A stretch of 64,000 nucleotides of DNA from Psychrobacillus mangrovi (lineage in GTDB: Bacteria > Bacillota > Bacilli > Bacillales_A > Planococcaceae): the NCBI RefSeq assembly GCF_037104765.1, contig NZ_JBAWSY010000002.1:124001-188000 (forward strand), written 5' to 3'. A program made the position numbers and the translations under genes. Under the pieces are notes generated by a model. That model was given only the letters and a program-made list of their open reading frames with translations, was not told the origin of the DNA and did no database searches. Each line of letters opens with the position of its first letter. The first letter of the stretch is position 1. Of the stretch, positions 1-8,644 are shown one piece after another.

Positions 1-517
1 CTTTGATTGGTTTGTTCCCATAGAGTTCGACTGTCCCATAAGACGGCCACCCAATTAATTTCATCCCCAATTTCTCAAACTGGGCATCAAATATGTCACC
101 AAACTCCCCATCTTCTGCAGCCCACATTGCCTCCCATGAATTAAACAGTAATGGTAAATCTGTAACTTGTAGTGGTTTTGCCTCCCCCCCTGCTAGGAAA
201 CCAGTTGTAATCTGACCTATTTGTACCCCCCCTGTTGCAAGTGCATCGGGTAATTGTGTGTCGTTATACAGTTGTCCATTTGGGAATGTGCTAGGGATTA
301 ATTGAATAGAAGTATCCTTGGTTTTCTTTTCGATCTCTTCCGCCAATACTTCAAAATACACACCAGCAGCATGCTCTTTTGGCAAGTTATAAGCAATCTT
401 AATCGGTTGCGTTTTTTGATTTTTGGTATCACCTGCTTTTGCAACAGAATCGTTATCCTTACCACAGCCAGCTAAAATCGTTAATAAAATTAAACTTATG
501 AATATAAGCCTCTTCAT
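1..517 (-). CDS. TRAP-type (DctP family) solute-binding lipoprotein, 3' part cut by window edge
   Basis: This is the N-terminal part of a periplasmic-type binding protein that delivers an organic acid to a TRAP transporter. The first 172 codons are visible and the rest lies off the left edge. It starts with a lipoprotein signal ending in the lipobox LAGC (Cys18), so the mature protein would be tethered to the outer face of the membrane. The segment IKIAYNLPKEHAAGVYFEVL and the later TDLPLLFNSWEAMW are typical of the DctP family. A strong AGGAGG precedes the ATG at 515-517. It lies 51 nt downstream of the PrpD-like gene on the same strand, so the two probably form one operon. The substrate is not visible; a di- or tricarboxylate is the usual guess for this pairing. 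Confidence 0.85.
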   Translation of the reverse strand, partial: MKRLIFISLILLTILAGCGKDNDSVAKAGDTKNQKTQPIKIAYNLPKEHAAGVYFEVLAEEIEKKTKDTSIQLIPSTFPNGQLYNDTQLPDALATGGVQIGQITTGFLAGGEAKPLQVTDLPLLFNSWEAMWAAEDGEFGDIFDAQFEKLGMKLIGWPSYGTVELYGNKPIK

Positions 518-568
518 CAATGTTTTACCTCCTTTTATGGTAACGCTTACATTTATTTCCTTGAATAG

Positions 569-2005
569 TTACATGACGTGTTCTTTCTTTCCCTCACTCA
601 TGAAATCTATAATATTTCTAATCCACTCTTTGATGGAATGTAAATTTTCCATTTCTAATCCTTGTTGAAATAAACGATCCATCTGATTTTTTAGTTTAAT
701 GTCCACATTATAATCACAAGCAAAAGACAGACAATCAGACCATTTAGCTGCATATTCTTCTAAATTCATAGGCTTGCCTTTTGAACCAGGTGCATGCTGT
801 ATTACTTTTTCAATAACTGTACCTTCTTTTGTTTTTACCGACACATACACAGGCAGCTTTTCGATTTCCTCGGAATCTGTTATTTCACCGTCATATTCTT
901 CTAGTTGGACGATGCCGAACAGTTTTTGTATTTTGTCCCTCTGTACCATGCGATCCGTAAATGAATTCAATTGGATTTCACCATCTTCTAAAGCAGCTAA
1001 ACAAGTGTATTCTGCACTAAACTTACCTTGTAGTCCGGTTGTCGGCCTATGGTGAATAAGTGCTGATAATCCATTTGGCGGAACCGACACATTAATTTGC
1101 ACTACATCATCAAGCTTTATATTATTTTCCTTTCTTATTTCCAACATTCCGGCTATAAAACGGTGGTTAAAATAACAACAAGGGAATTTTTTTACACTTA
1201 ACCCATTAACTTCGTAGTCATGCTGCCCACCAAATGTTACATCTTTCATAATTTCAGCTAAATGTTCAAATGATTCACTACCTGTATAAGCCTGCAAAAA
1301 GCCTCTTTCTTCAAAAACTTCTTTGTTGCCCGTTAATCCTTCTTTGGCCAATAAAACAGACTGTATCGCATGCTTTGCAGCTAGACCAACATGTAGGGGT
1401 TTAGTCATCGTCCCAAAGTTCTTTTGCAGACCGCCTGCCATCGAAGCCGAAATGGCAATGGCATTTTGTAACGTTTCTTTATCGAGCCCCATCAAGAGTC
1501 CACAAGCTGCAGTTGCACCAATCGTTCCAAGTGTGCTAGTAGCGTGCCAACCAAGATCATAATGTTTGAATCCCATCACTTTCCCTACTATTATCATGAC
1601 TTCTGTTCCTACAACATAGGCCGTCAGGACCTCCTTAGAGGATTTCTCCAAATATTCTCCCAAGGTAAAAATAGAAGCCACAATTGGTGCACTTGGATGA
1701 GCCAAAATGGTTGGCGTTACATCATCAAAGTCTAACGCATGCGTCGCTGTTCCATTAATCAGCGCCGCATATTCCAATGGGACTTGTTCTGACTCTCCCC
1801 AAATGGAAGCCATTGCATCATTTGTAGATTTGTTCAGATACGTTTTTTTTACAACTTCGACACTTGGTTCGTTCCAACCCGCTAATGCAACTGCTACTGT
1901 ATCAATAATTGCAAATTTCGAGATTTTAATGATTTCAGGACTCAAGTTTTCGTAGGTAGTTGATACAATATAATGAGTCATTCTTTCCATAAAACTACTT
2001 GTCAT
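569..2005 (-). CDS. MmgE/PrpD family protein (2-methylcitrate dehydratase / aconitate decarboxylase-like)
   Basis: A 478-residue member of the MmgE/PrpD family, whose members dehydrate 2-methylcitrate or decarboxylate cis-aconitate; the reaction here is inferred only at family level. Landmarks are the early block INGTATHALDFDDV (near residue 85), the glycine-rich LGTIGATAACGLLMGLD and the later KPLHVGLAAKHAIQ. An upstream in-frame start would add 26 residues, but GGGAGG sits about 8 nt before the ATG at 2003-2005, so this start is preferred. The gene is divergent from the LysR gene and 51 nt ahead of the TRAP binding protein, which suggests uptake and breakdown of one carboxylic acid under LysR control. 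It could equally be one of the many uncharacterised PrpD paralogs. Confidence 0.85.
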   Translation of the reverse strand: MTSSFMERMTHYIVSTTYENLSPEIIKISKFAIIDTVAVALAGWNEPSVEVVKKTYLNKSTNDAMASIWGESEQVPLEYAALINGTATHALDFDDVTPTILAHPSAPIVASIFTLGEYLEKSSKEVLTAYVVGTEVMIIVGKVMGFKHYDLGWHATSTLGTIGATAACGLLMGLDKETLQNAIAISASMAGGLQKNFGTMTKPLHVGLAAKHAIQSVLLAKEGLTGNKEVFEERGFLQAYTGSESFEHLAEIMKDVTFGGQHDYEVNGLSVKKFPCCYFNHRFIAGMLEIRKENNIKLDDVVQINVSVPPNGLSALIHHRPTTGLQGKFSAEYTCLAALEDGEIQLNSFTDRMVQRDKIQKLFGIVQLEEYDGEITDSEEIEKLPVYVSVKTKEGTVIEKVIQHAPGSKGKPMNLEEYAAKWSDCLSFACDYNVDIKLKNQMDRLFQQGLEMENLHSIKEWIRNIIDFMSEGKKEHVM

Positions 2006-2094
2006 ATTCCTATCCTCCCATCGATATTCTCTCACTCTTCTAAATTCTGAATTGTAAGTATATTTATAACATTGAAAATTCAATCAGTCTAATA

Positions 2095-2130
2095 TATAGT
2101 TTGAATAATACCTATAGAAAAAAACTATAG
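2095..2130. promoter_or_regulatory. candidate LysR-type operator between the PrpD-like and LysR genes
   Basis: The 140-bp divergent gap contains TATAG (2095-2099), then CTATAG at 2112-2117 and again at 2125-2130. TATAG and the first CTATA form an inverted repeat with a 12-nt spacer, and the two CTATAG copies are 7 nt apart. Spaced half-sites near the start of a divergent lysR gene are what LysR-family regulators normally bind. That this LysR binds here is inference. Confidence 0.4.
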
Positions 2131-2146
2131 CTAAGGGGTGATCAGG

Positions 2147-3034
2147 ATGGAACCTAAAATTCTCCACTATGCGATAACACTAGCCAATGAAAAAAATTTT
2201 ACGAAGGCAGCCCGAAAACTTCACATGGCACAGCCCTCTTTAAGTTACCAAATAAGTAAGCTAGAAAAAGATTTAGGAGTCCAGTTATTTCATAGAGAAA
2301 ATGAGGTGTCGCCCACTTATGCAGGGAAGGTGTTCATTTCTCATGCCATACAAATTATCGATCAATTTCAACAACTAAAATCTGAAATTATAGACGTAGC
2401 CGAGATGATAAAGGGTCAACTGCTGATTGGAAGTTTAGCGAGCACAGGAGCCTATCTACTCCCTAAAACGATTTCTACATTTAAGGATCGATTTCCAGGT
2501 ATTGAACTTGTACTAATCGAAGATACAAGTGTCCAATTACAATCGATGATTTCACGTGGTCAGTTAGAAATAGCGTTAATGTCGATGCCAATTTCAAATG
2601 TTGAACTCGAGAAAGAAACTATTCTAGAAGAGGATATTTTACTCGCTGTTTCGCCAAATCATTGGTTAGCAAGTTATGAGGAAGCCGATTTGAAGGATTG
2701 CAAAGATGAGTCATTTATACTTATAAAAGAAGGTTACCACTTCCGAAAAAATACGTATGATTTATGTGTACAATCCGGATTTGAACCTAAGATTGTTTTT
2801 GATAGTATCAATATTAATACTTGCGAATCCCTTGTCACTGCTGGTGTAGGAATATCATTTGTCCCAAGAATGATAGTGGACAATTTTAAAATGTCAGAAA
2901 ACCCCGTCTATTTACCCATTAAAGCAGAGAATATTAATCCAAAGAGAGAAATCGTAATTGCTTACAAAAATAATCGATATCTTTCAAAAGCGGCGCGTTC
3001 TTTTATTAATATCATGAGGGAATTATATAAATAA
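2147..3034 (+). CDS. LysR family transcriptional regulator
   Basis: A 295-residue LysR-type regulator. The N-terminal winged helix-turn-helix is clear (NFTKAARKLHMAQPSLSYQI, residues about 15-35, then LEKDLGVQLFHR), followed by a periplasmic-binding-protein-like effector domain (GQLLIGSLASTGAYLLP onward). A GTG at 2138 is possible, but AAGGGGTGAT at 2133-2142 is a ribosome binding site correctly spaced for the ATG at 2147, which is taken as the start. It is divergent from the MmgE/PrpD-TRAP genes and is their likely regulator, with the transported acid or a product as coinducer. Confidence 0.92.
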   Translation: MEPKILHYAITLANEKNFTKAARKLHMAQPSLSYQISKLEKDLGVQLFHRENEVSPTYAGKVFISHAIQIIDQFQQLKSEIIDVAEMIKGQLLIGSLASTGAYLLPKTISTFKDRFPGIELVLIEDTSVQLQSMISRGQLEIALMSMPISNVELEKETILEEDILLAVSPNHWLASYEEADLKDCKDESFILIKEGYHFRKNTYDLCVQSGFEPKIVFDSININTCESLVTAGVGISFVPRMIVDNFKMSENPVYLPIKAENINPKREIVIAYKNNRYLSKAARSFINIMRELYK

Positions 3035-3970
3035 GAGTCAACTAATAATCCCCTGATTTTTTCCATGTCGGAATTGGTTGGCACGTTTGCTCCATATTTT
3101 TCAAGTCCATATCTATCCATTCCAATAAACACATCAGCATCTAGTAAACTGCTAATATATTATCGGTATTCTGCCTCCCTTTTTTCAATATCTCTGCAAA
3201 ACAAGTCAGTAAGATAATCGATTGTTTGTTTTTTAAAATGAAATGAAATTTCATTTTAAATATAATTAACAGTTGCCATTATAATATGGATTCCTGTTTT
3301 CTGTACTATTCTTTAAAAAATACAGCGTCTCTACCTAAGCCTAAAACAGGGATCATAATACTTGATGAGTAATTCAGAATCCTCTCCTAGACTCACACAG
3401 TGTTTATGTTGCTTAACCTAAACGAACTATTTCTTCATCAGATGCATTTTAGTCTTTCTACACATGCCTTCTAGTTTTCTTTGTCTTTTAACGGTAAGGA
3501 TTCTCCCCCTTGCAAGATACTAATTATGTCCATTCAAGCCATCTAACTCATTTTACAATCTACTACCGATGCCAAACTAATCTCACCTAGGTTCCCCATC
3601 TTTTATTTATAATCCATAATCTAAGTGGCTTTTCTGAATAAGAAAGACATTGTAAAGCAATCAAGTAATGAAAATCCGCTTCATTAGTAAATGCATTTTA
3701 AAAATTTGTATTTGAAAATCAAATTGTATCGTATTACCAGAATTGTTCCTTATACTAGGAAATCCTTCCAAACCGTCCCCTTCTTCCTTCCATTGAACTT
3801 ACTAATATTATGCGGTAAAGTAAGATTAGAGTTTTTATTCTGGTTACTTTGTCTAGATTCGCTCTAAACAAAAATGATTCTTTATTCATTATTATTTAAC
3901 AAAAAATAACAATTAAAAGAAACCTTTAGTCCAGGTCAAATATTTTACATAAAAGCGTTAGGAGGAGAAC
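3035..3970. other. 936-bp intergenic region without a supported gene; contains one perfect inverted repeat
   Basis: No reading frame with a ribosome binding site or a recognisable protein was found on either strand. At 3232-3260 there is a perfect 12-bp inverted repeat (TTTAAAATGAAA, 5-nt spacer, TTTCATTTTAAA) immediately followed by TATAAT (3261-3266). The end of the region holds the AGGAGG site of the next gene. The rest may be decayed coding sequence. Confidence 0.5.
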
Positions 3971-6202
3971 ATGAATACGATAGAACCATACTACATTACA
4001 GAATCTAAGAAAAAGTGCATTGAGGCAGGGATGTATCCGCATGAGGTATCAAGGCCAAAGAAGTTTTTGAGCGAAGCGGAATTTGAAAAGAAGCGAAAAT
4101 CATATAGTGAAATACTTTCAGTTGTGCGTTTTTTCTCGAATAAGCTACTGGATTCCCTAAAAGGAACTCCTATACTTGTGGTTGTTTCGGATGCAACTGG
4201 TTATCTACTTGAGATTGAAGGAGATGAAACGATAAAATCTACCATTGAAAAATTTGGGATTAAATCTGGTAGCTTATTCACCCAAGAAGATACAGGTACG
4301 AATGTGATTAGTCTATCCTTGCAATACAAGCACCCGATCAGTTTGATTGGCGAACAACATTATCATACGTTTCTTCATGGCATTGCTTGTTACGGGACTA
4401 GATTTCACTATACTGATGAAAATAATTTGCTTGGTAGTGTATGCATTATGATGCCTATCCAGTTTCAGAATGAACTTTTCTTAACGATGCTAACCCAGGC
4501 GGTTGATTCCATTGAGAGAGAACTATTATTAAGGAAACAGAATAAGAAGCTTAATATTATGAATCAGATTATGTTAAGCAGAACAAGAAATGGAATTGTT
4601 ATTACAGATGAGAATGGAATCACTACCGAGTTTAATAGTTTTGCCCAAAAAATTTCGAATAACAGCAGAGAGTCGGTTGTGGGAAGAAATATTTGTGAAT
4701 CATCTCTAACGGGAGAGTATTTTAAAAAAGTACTGGAACAGGGAAAAATAGTTAATAATGAAGAATTAAAATTTTACGATCATGCGGGTAACCTTATGGT
4801 CTGCCTGTTCGATGCACAACCAATTTATGAAGAAGACAAAATGATAGGTGCCTTTGGTCAGTTTAGGGACATTTCGGATCGTTACTTATTGCAAGAGAAA
4901 TATAATTATTTGGCCTATCATGATGATTTAACAAATCTACCAAACAGACGATATATTAAAAAGGAACTTGAATCCATTATAAAAGAACTACACGCAGGTC
5001 ATCTTCGGACTTTGGCTCTTTTATACATCGATCTGGACCGTTTTAAAATTATTAATGATAACTTTAATCATTCTTACGGAGATAAATTCCTGATTGAAGT
5101 AAGCAAGCGTTTAAGTGGTTGTCTTGGGGAAAAGGATATACTTGGCCGAATGGGTGGCGATGAATTTGTTTTCCTACTGAAAGATTTTGTTGATCCTGAG
5201 TATGTCACGAAAAAAGCAGAAGAGATACTCCAACTGTTCCAACAACCTTTTCATGTCGGGAAGAAAGAGTTACATACGACAGTGAGTATCGGGGTTGCGA
5301 TTTATCCCGACTATCCAATTTCAATGGAAAATCTCATGGTCTACGCTGATAATGCGATGTACCAGGCAAAATCACAAGGGAAAAATCGCTATGTCGTTCA
5401 TACATCTGAATTATTAGATGTAATGATGGACGAATACATGCTCGAGATCGATTTAAGAAGAGCATTGGAGGAAAATGAGTTTGTTCTCCATTATCAGCCC
5501 CAAATTAATAACGATACCGGTAAATTGGTTGGATTCGAAGCGTTAATTCGTTGGCAGCATCCTACGTTAGGTCTGATACCTCCAGGAAAATTTATAAAAT
5601 TAGCAGAAGAAAACGGATTGATCACTCAAATTGGAGAGTGGGTCATCGATGAGGCATGTTCACAAAACAAAAAATGGCATGATGCTGGAATGACACCTGT
5701 GAAAATCTCGGTTAATCTATCCACGCAGCAATTTCTTACAGGAAATCTCATACCATTTATGAAAGATGTATTAAAACGTACAGCTATCGATCCGGCCTAT
5801 GTTGTAGTGGAGATTACCGAATATATGGCGATGGAGTACAATTACTCCATTCAAGTATTGGAACAGCTAAAAGCTCTCGGTATTGGCATCAGTATTGACG
5901 ATTTTGGAACAGGCTATAGCTCGTTCAATTATCTTAAAAATTTTCCGATTGATTATATTAAGATCGACAAATCCTTTGTGGGTGAATTAATGAACAATGA
6001 GAAAGATGCTGTAATTGTAAAAGCCATTATCACATTAGCACATAACCTTCATAAAGAGGTAATAGCAGAAGGTGTCGAAACAAAGGAACAGCTTAATTTT
6101 CTAAAAAACTACAAGTGTGATATTTCTCAGGGTTATTTCTTTAGTAAACCACTTCCCGCGGGCGAAATTGAAAAGATTTATTTAAAACAACTTAGACCAT
6201 AG
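3971..6202 (+). CDS. GAF-PAS-GGDEF-EAL cyclic-di-GMP signalling protein
   Basis: A 743-residue soluble protein with no membrane segment. Residues about 50-180 resemble the GAF sensor of AcoR-type activators (EDTGTNVISLSLQYKHPISL). Residues about 190-310 form a PAS domain (NGIVITDENGITTEFNSFAQ). A GGDEF domain follows with an intact GRMGGDEFVF near residue 396, then an EAL domain with FEALIRW (near 523), the Asn-containing VNLSTQQF, DDFGTGYSS (near 643), DYIKID, AEGVE and QGYFFS. Both catalytic signatures look complete, so it could make and degrade c-di-GMP. AGGAGG precedes the ATG. It lies 12 nt upstream of a ThDP enzyme gene, an unusual operon partner that hints at the GAF/PAS part sensing a metabolite. 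Confidence 0.93.
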   Translation: MNTIEPYYITESKKKCIEAGMYPHEVSRPKKFLSEAEFEKKRKSYSEILSVVRFFSNKLLDSLKGTPILVVVSDATGYLLEIEGDETIKSTIEKFGIKSGSLFTQEDTGTNVISLSLQYKHPISLIGEQHYHTFLHGIACYGTRFHYTDENNLLGSVCIMMPIQFQNELFLTMLTQAVDSIERELLLRKQNKKLNIMNQIMLSRTRNGIVITDENGITTEFNSFAQKISNNSRESVVGRNICESSLTGEYFKKVLEQGKIVNNEELKFYDHAGNLMVCLFDAQPIYEEDKMIGAFGQFRDISDRYLLQEKYNYLAYHDDLTNLPNRRYIKKELESIIKELHAGHLRTLALLYIDLDRFKIINDNFNHSYGDKFLIEVSKRLSGCLGEKDILGRMGGDEFVFLLKDFVDPEYVTKKAEEILQLFQQPFHVGKKELHTTVSIGVAIYPDYPISMENLMVYADNAMYQAKSQGKNRYVVHTSELLDVMMDEYMLEIDLRRALEENEFVLHYQPQINNDTGKLVGFEALIRWQHPTLGLIPPGKFIKLAEENGLITQIGEWVIDEACSQNKKWHDAGMTPVKISVNLSTQQFLTGNLIPFMKDVLKRTAIDPAYVVVEITEYMAMEYNYSIQVLEQLKALGIGISIDDFGTGYSSFNYLKNFPIDYIKIDKSFVGELMNNEKDAVIVKAIITLAHNLHKEVIAEGVETKEQLNFLKNYKCDISQGYFFSKPLPAGEIEKIYLKQLRP

Positions 6203-6214
6203 AGGGAGAACATC

Positions 6215-7849
6215 ATGAAAACCACTTCATCCGTATTAGTAGCAAATTTTAAACATTGGGGAATCCATCATATTTTTGGCATTCCGGGAAAGGCAGTATC
6301 TCCTATTCTATTCGAGATATTACACCATGAGATGGAATTTGTATTAAGTAAACACGAAGCAGCCGCAGGGTTTGAAGCTGCTGGCTATGCTTTAATGAAT
6401 CAGAAAATAGGGGTCGCAGTAGGTACGTCTGGTCCTGGTGGGACTAACTTGCTTACTGCTGCCGGACAGGCGAAAGCGTCTAATCTTCCATTATTAATTA
6501 TCACAGGACATCCTTCGATGAAAGACACTGGTAAAGCAATGGGACAAGACTCCAGCATATTTGGATCTGATCTTGTAGATATGTTCAAATCTGTTACGAA
6601 GTTCAGTGCACGGATAGAACGAGGGGATATGCTACAGCCGTTCCTGCAGCATGCGCTTGAAAAAGCGTTATCCGGTGTAAAAGGACCTGTGCATCTGTCC
6701 ATCCCATTTGATATTTTATTAGAAGAGATTGAACCGTTCCAGTTGGAGTTACCGGTATCACATGACATGATTTCACCAAAAACGAGTGAAGTAATCGATA
6801 AACTGAATATGGCCAAACGCCCCCTTCTATTTCTAGGAAAAGGCGTTCACTCAAGTAAGTCCTACGCAGAAGTACAGCATCTTGCGGAGCATTGGAACAT
6901 CCCTGTCATCACAACACCAGGAGGAAAAGGGACATTTCCTTCCAATCATACGATGTCATTAGGAGCATTCGGATTGGGTGGTACCGTAGAAGCGAGCGAA
7001 TACTTACATGAAAAGGTTGACCTACTTCTAGTCATTGGTTCTAAACTAAGTGATATGTCCATACCGGGATTATCGGAAGCAATGTACCCGGAGCACGTCA
7101 TTCACTTCGATTATGACCCAACCTTTATTGGGAAATCAATCCAAGTACCAACCACTCCTGTGCTCGGGGATATAAAAGCGAATCTGACAGCTATTTTAAA
7201 GGATATACCGAATACTAATAGCGAAGCATTTATAGCACCAATCGAATCTATTCCGCTTCAAGAAAATAATCCTGGAGAGCGCATGTCCGCAATCCAAGTA
7301 TTACGAGCGATGCGTTACTCACTACCAGACGACGCGATTATTTTTGGAGATGATGGGAGCCACTCTTTTTACGGTATCAAACACTTTGACATATACAAGC
7401 CAGGGACTTTCTTCTTTGATGATATATTCGGTGCAATGGGCAACGGAATTGGCTATGCCATCGGTGCAAAACTAGCAGCCCCTAAAGAAACAATTGTATG
7501 CTTGGTTGGCGATGGATGTATGTTCATGCACGGTACGGAGCTTTCCACGGCGTACAATTATAACTCCTCTGTCCTGTTCATCGTGTTGAATAATGGACGA
7601 TTGGACATGGTGGAAAAAGGAATGCAAAAAATGATTGGCACTTCAATCGGTGGTGTTTATGAGACTCCTCTTGATGTAACCCGATTTGCCGAATCGATGG
7701 GTCTAGAAGCATACACTTGTTATAACCCATTTGATTTGAATGATAGAATAAAAGAAGCATTAAATAGAATCGAAGAAACAAACAAGCCAATCGTCATTGA
7801 AGCATTGGTAGATGAAAACGAAATTCCACCAACTATGGGGAGGCAGTAA
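6215..7849 (+). CDS. thiamine-diphosphate-dependent enzyme (acetolactate synthase / benzoylformate decarboxylase-like)
   Basis: A 544-residue cytoplasmic enzyme of the pyruvate oxidase/decarboxylase class, with all three domains. The N-terminal pyrimidine-binding domain has the catalytic glutamate in SKHEAAAGFEAAGYA (Glu48) and the GTSGPGGTN loop. A central domain follows (ITTPGGKGTFPSNH). The C-terminal ThDP motif runs from GDGCMF (about residue 432) to the NNG near residue 457. The ligation or decarboxylation substrate cannot be told: acetolactate synthase, benzoylformate decarboxylase and related 2-oxo acid enzymes share these features. It is 12 nt downstream of the c-di-GMP gene and 1 nt upstream of the carboxymuconolactone-decarboxylase-like gene, so the three should be co-transcribed. 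Confidence 0.88.
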   Translation: MKTTSSVLVANFKHWGIHHIFGIPGKAVSPILFEILHHEMEFVLSKHEAAAGFEAAGYALMNQKIGVAVGTSGPGGTNLLTAAGQAKASNLPLLIITGHPSMKDTGKAMGQDSSIFGSDLVDMFKSVTKFSARIERGDMLQPFLQHALEKALSGVKGPVHLSIPFDILLEEIEPFQLELPVSHDMISPKTSEVIDKLNMAKRPLLFLGKGVHSSKSYAEVQHLAEHWNIPVITTPGGKGTFPSNHTMSLGAFGLGGTVEASEYLHEKVDLLLVIGSKLSDMSIPGLSEAMYPEHVIHFDYDPTFIGKSIQVPTTPVLGDIKANLTAILKDIPNTNSEAFIAPIESIPLQENNPGERMSAIQVLRAMRYSLPDDAIIFGDDGSHSFYGIKHFDIYKPGTFFFDDIFGAMGNGIGYAIGAKLAAPKETIVCLVGDGCMFMHGTELSTAYNYNSSVLFIVLNNGRLDMVEKGMQKMIGTSIGGVYETPLDVTRFAESMGLEAYTCYNPFDLNDRIKEALNRIEETNKPIVIEALVDENEIPPTMGRQ

Positions 7850-7850
7850 A

Positions 7851-8234
7851 ATGGAAGATAACAAACGATACGAGTCCGGTATACATGTAATGGAAGAATT
7901 ATTTTCCGAAGAAGTAAGAAATGGCATGGCTGGAATGAAAAATATTTCACCTGACTTTTGGGAGATGATTGTGTCCTTTGGATTTGGAGATCTTTACGGT
8001 AGAAACACGCTTTCCCACGCACAACGAGAAGTCATCACACTCACAACACTAATCACACAAGGAGCATTCGATCAGCTGAAAGTTCACTTACGGGCAGCGC
8101 TAAACGTCGGACTTTCAAAAGAAGAAATTATCGAACTAATCATGCATTGTGCGGGATATGTCGGGTTTCCTAAAGCTGTTCAGGCAATGGGAATAGCTGG
8201 AGAGATTTTTAAGGAAACAGAGGTAACTAAATAG
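7851..8234 (+). CDS. carboxymuconolactone decarboxylase family protein
   Basis: A 127-residue all-helical protein of the CMD/AhpD-like superfamily. The pattern HLRAALNVGLSKEEIIELIM followed by HCAGYVGFPKAVQA matches gamma-carboxymuconolactone decarboxylase. Only one cysteine sits in the second half, so an AhpD-type CxxC peroxidase centre is absent. GGGGAGG at 7837-7843 fixes the ATG at 7851, one base after the stop of the ThDP gene. Pairing with a 2-oxo acid decarboxylase suggests a short catabolic step, but no aromatic ring-cleavage gene is nearby, so the true substrate is open. Confidence 0.85.
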   Translation: MEDNKRYESGIHVMEELFSEEVRNGMAGMKNISPDFWEMIVSFGFGDLYGRNTLSHAQREVITLTTLITQGAFDQLKVHLRAALNVGLSKEEIIELIMHCAGYVGFPKAVQAMGIAGEIFKETEVTK

Positions 8235-8243
8235 ACAAACACA

Positions 8244-8272
8244 AATGCCCACCTAAAAAATAGGTGGGCATT
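8244..8272 (+). terminator. transcription terminator of the GGDEF-EAL/ThDP/CMD operon
   Basis: A perfect 12-bp stem (AATGCCCACCTA with its complement) around an AAAAA loop, 10 nt after the stop at 8234. The following T-rich stretch is short (GCCTTTG), so termination may be moderate. Confidence 0.75.
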
Positions 8273-8280
8273 GCCTTTGT

Positions 8281-8469
8281 CTACAAATCCGACTTCTTCA
8301 AAAATTCTTTCGAATTCGATCCATGTCATCCAAACAAATTCCCAACTAACTTGTTTCTAACAGAGTACACTTTTTTTAAATTCAGAACAGTTGAGTTCTT
8401 TATTTTAACTGAATCACTCAAAGCCGATTTGTCCAACGTATCATTATCATCTAATTCCTCAACTATCAC
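8281..8469 (-). pseudogene. decayed remnant of a ydcF-like gene (3' end)
   Basis: The minus strand reads KLVGNLFG, an in-frame TGA, then HGSNSKEFLKKSDL and a stop. This closely matches the C-terminus of the intact YdcF-type protein at 20117-20704 (KLVGNLIGLHGSDSKEFLRK). Further upstream in the same frame, VIVEELDDNDTLDKSALSDS resembles the internal IIMEVKSDSTLDNAIFSEE of that protein, but the roughly 60 residues between are largely missing. It therefore looks like a relative of that gene that lost its centre and 5' half and took a nonsense mutation. Not expected to be functional. Confidence 0.65.
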
Positions 8470-8623
8470 CTTACTGCATATCCAACCTTTATTAGATAAG
8501 TAGTGTTATTTAATGCTTTAGCATCCTAAGTATTTGAACTCGCACTTGAATCTGTTCCAGAACATGCTGACATTATTACTATTAATGTCACAAGCATAAA
8601 GAACAACACTTATTTTTCTTCAT
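8470..8623 (-). pseudogene. decayed 5' remnant of a secreted lipoprotein gene
   Basis: A ribosome binding site (AAAGGAAGTG) and an ATG at 8621-8623 start MKKNKCCSLCL. After a shift of frame the sequence continues as LVTLIVIMSACSGTDSS, a typical lipoprotein signal with the lipobox MSAC, then a TAG and NNTTYLIKVGYA. This looks like the start of a solute-binding lipoprotein, possibly TRAP DctP-like from the IKVGYA block. It is broken by at least one frameshift and one stop, then joined to the ydcF remnant. Confidence 0.5.
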
Positions 8624-8644
8624 AAATCAACACTTCCTTTTCTT

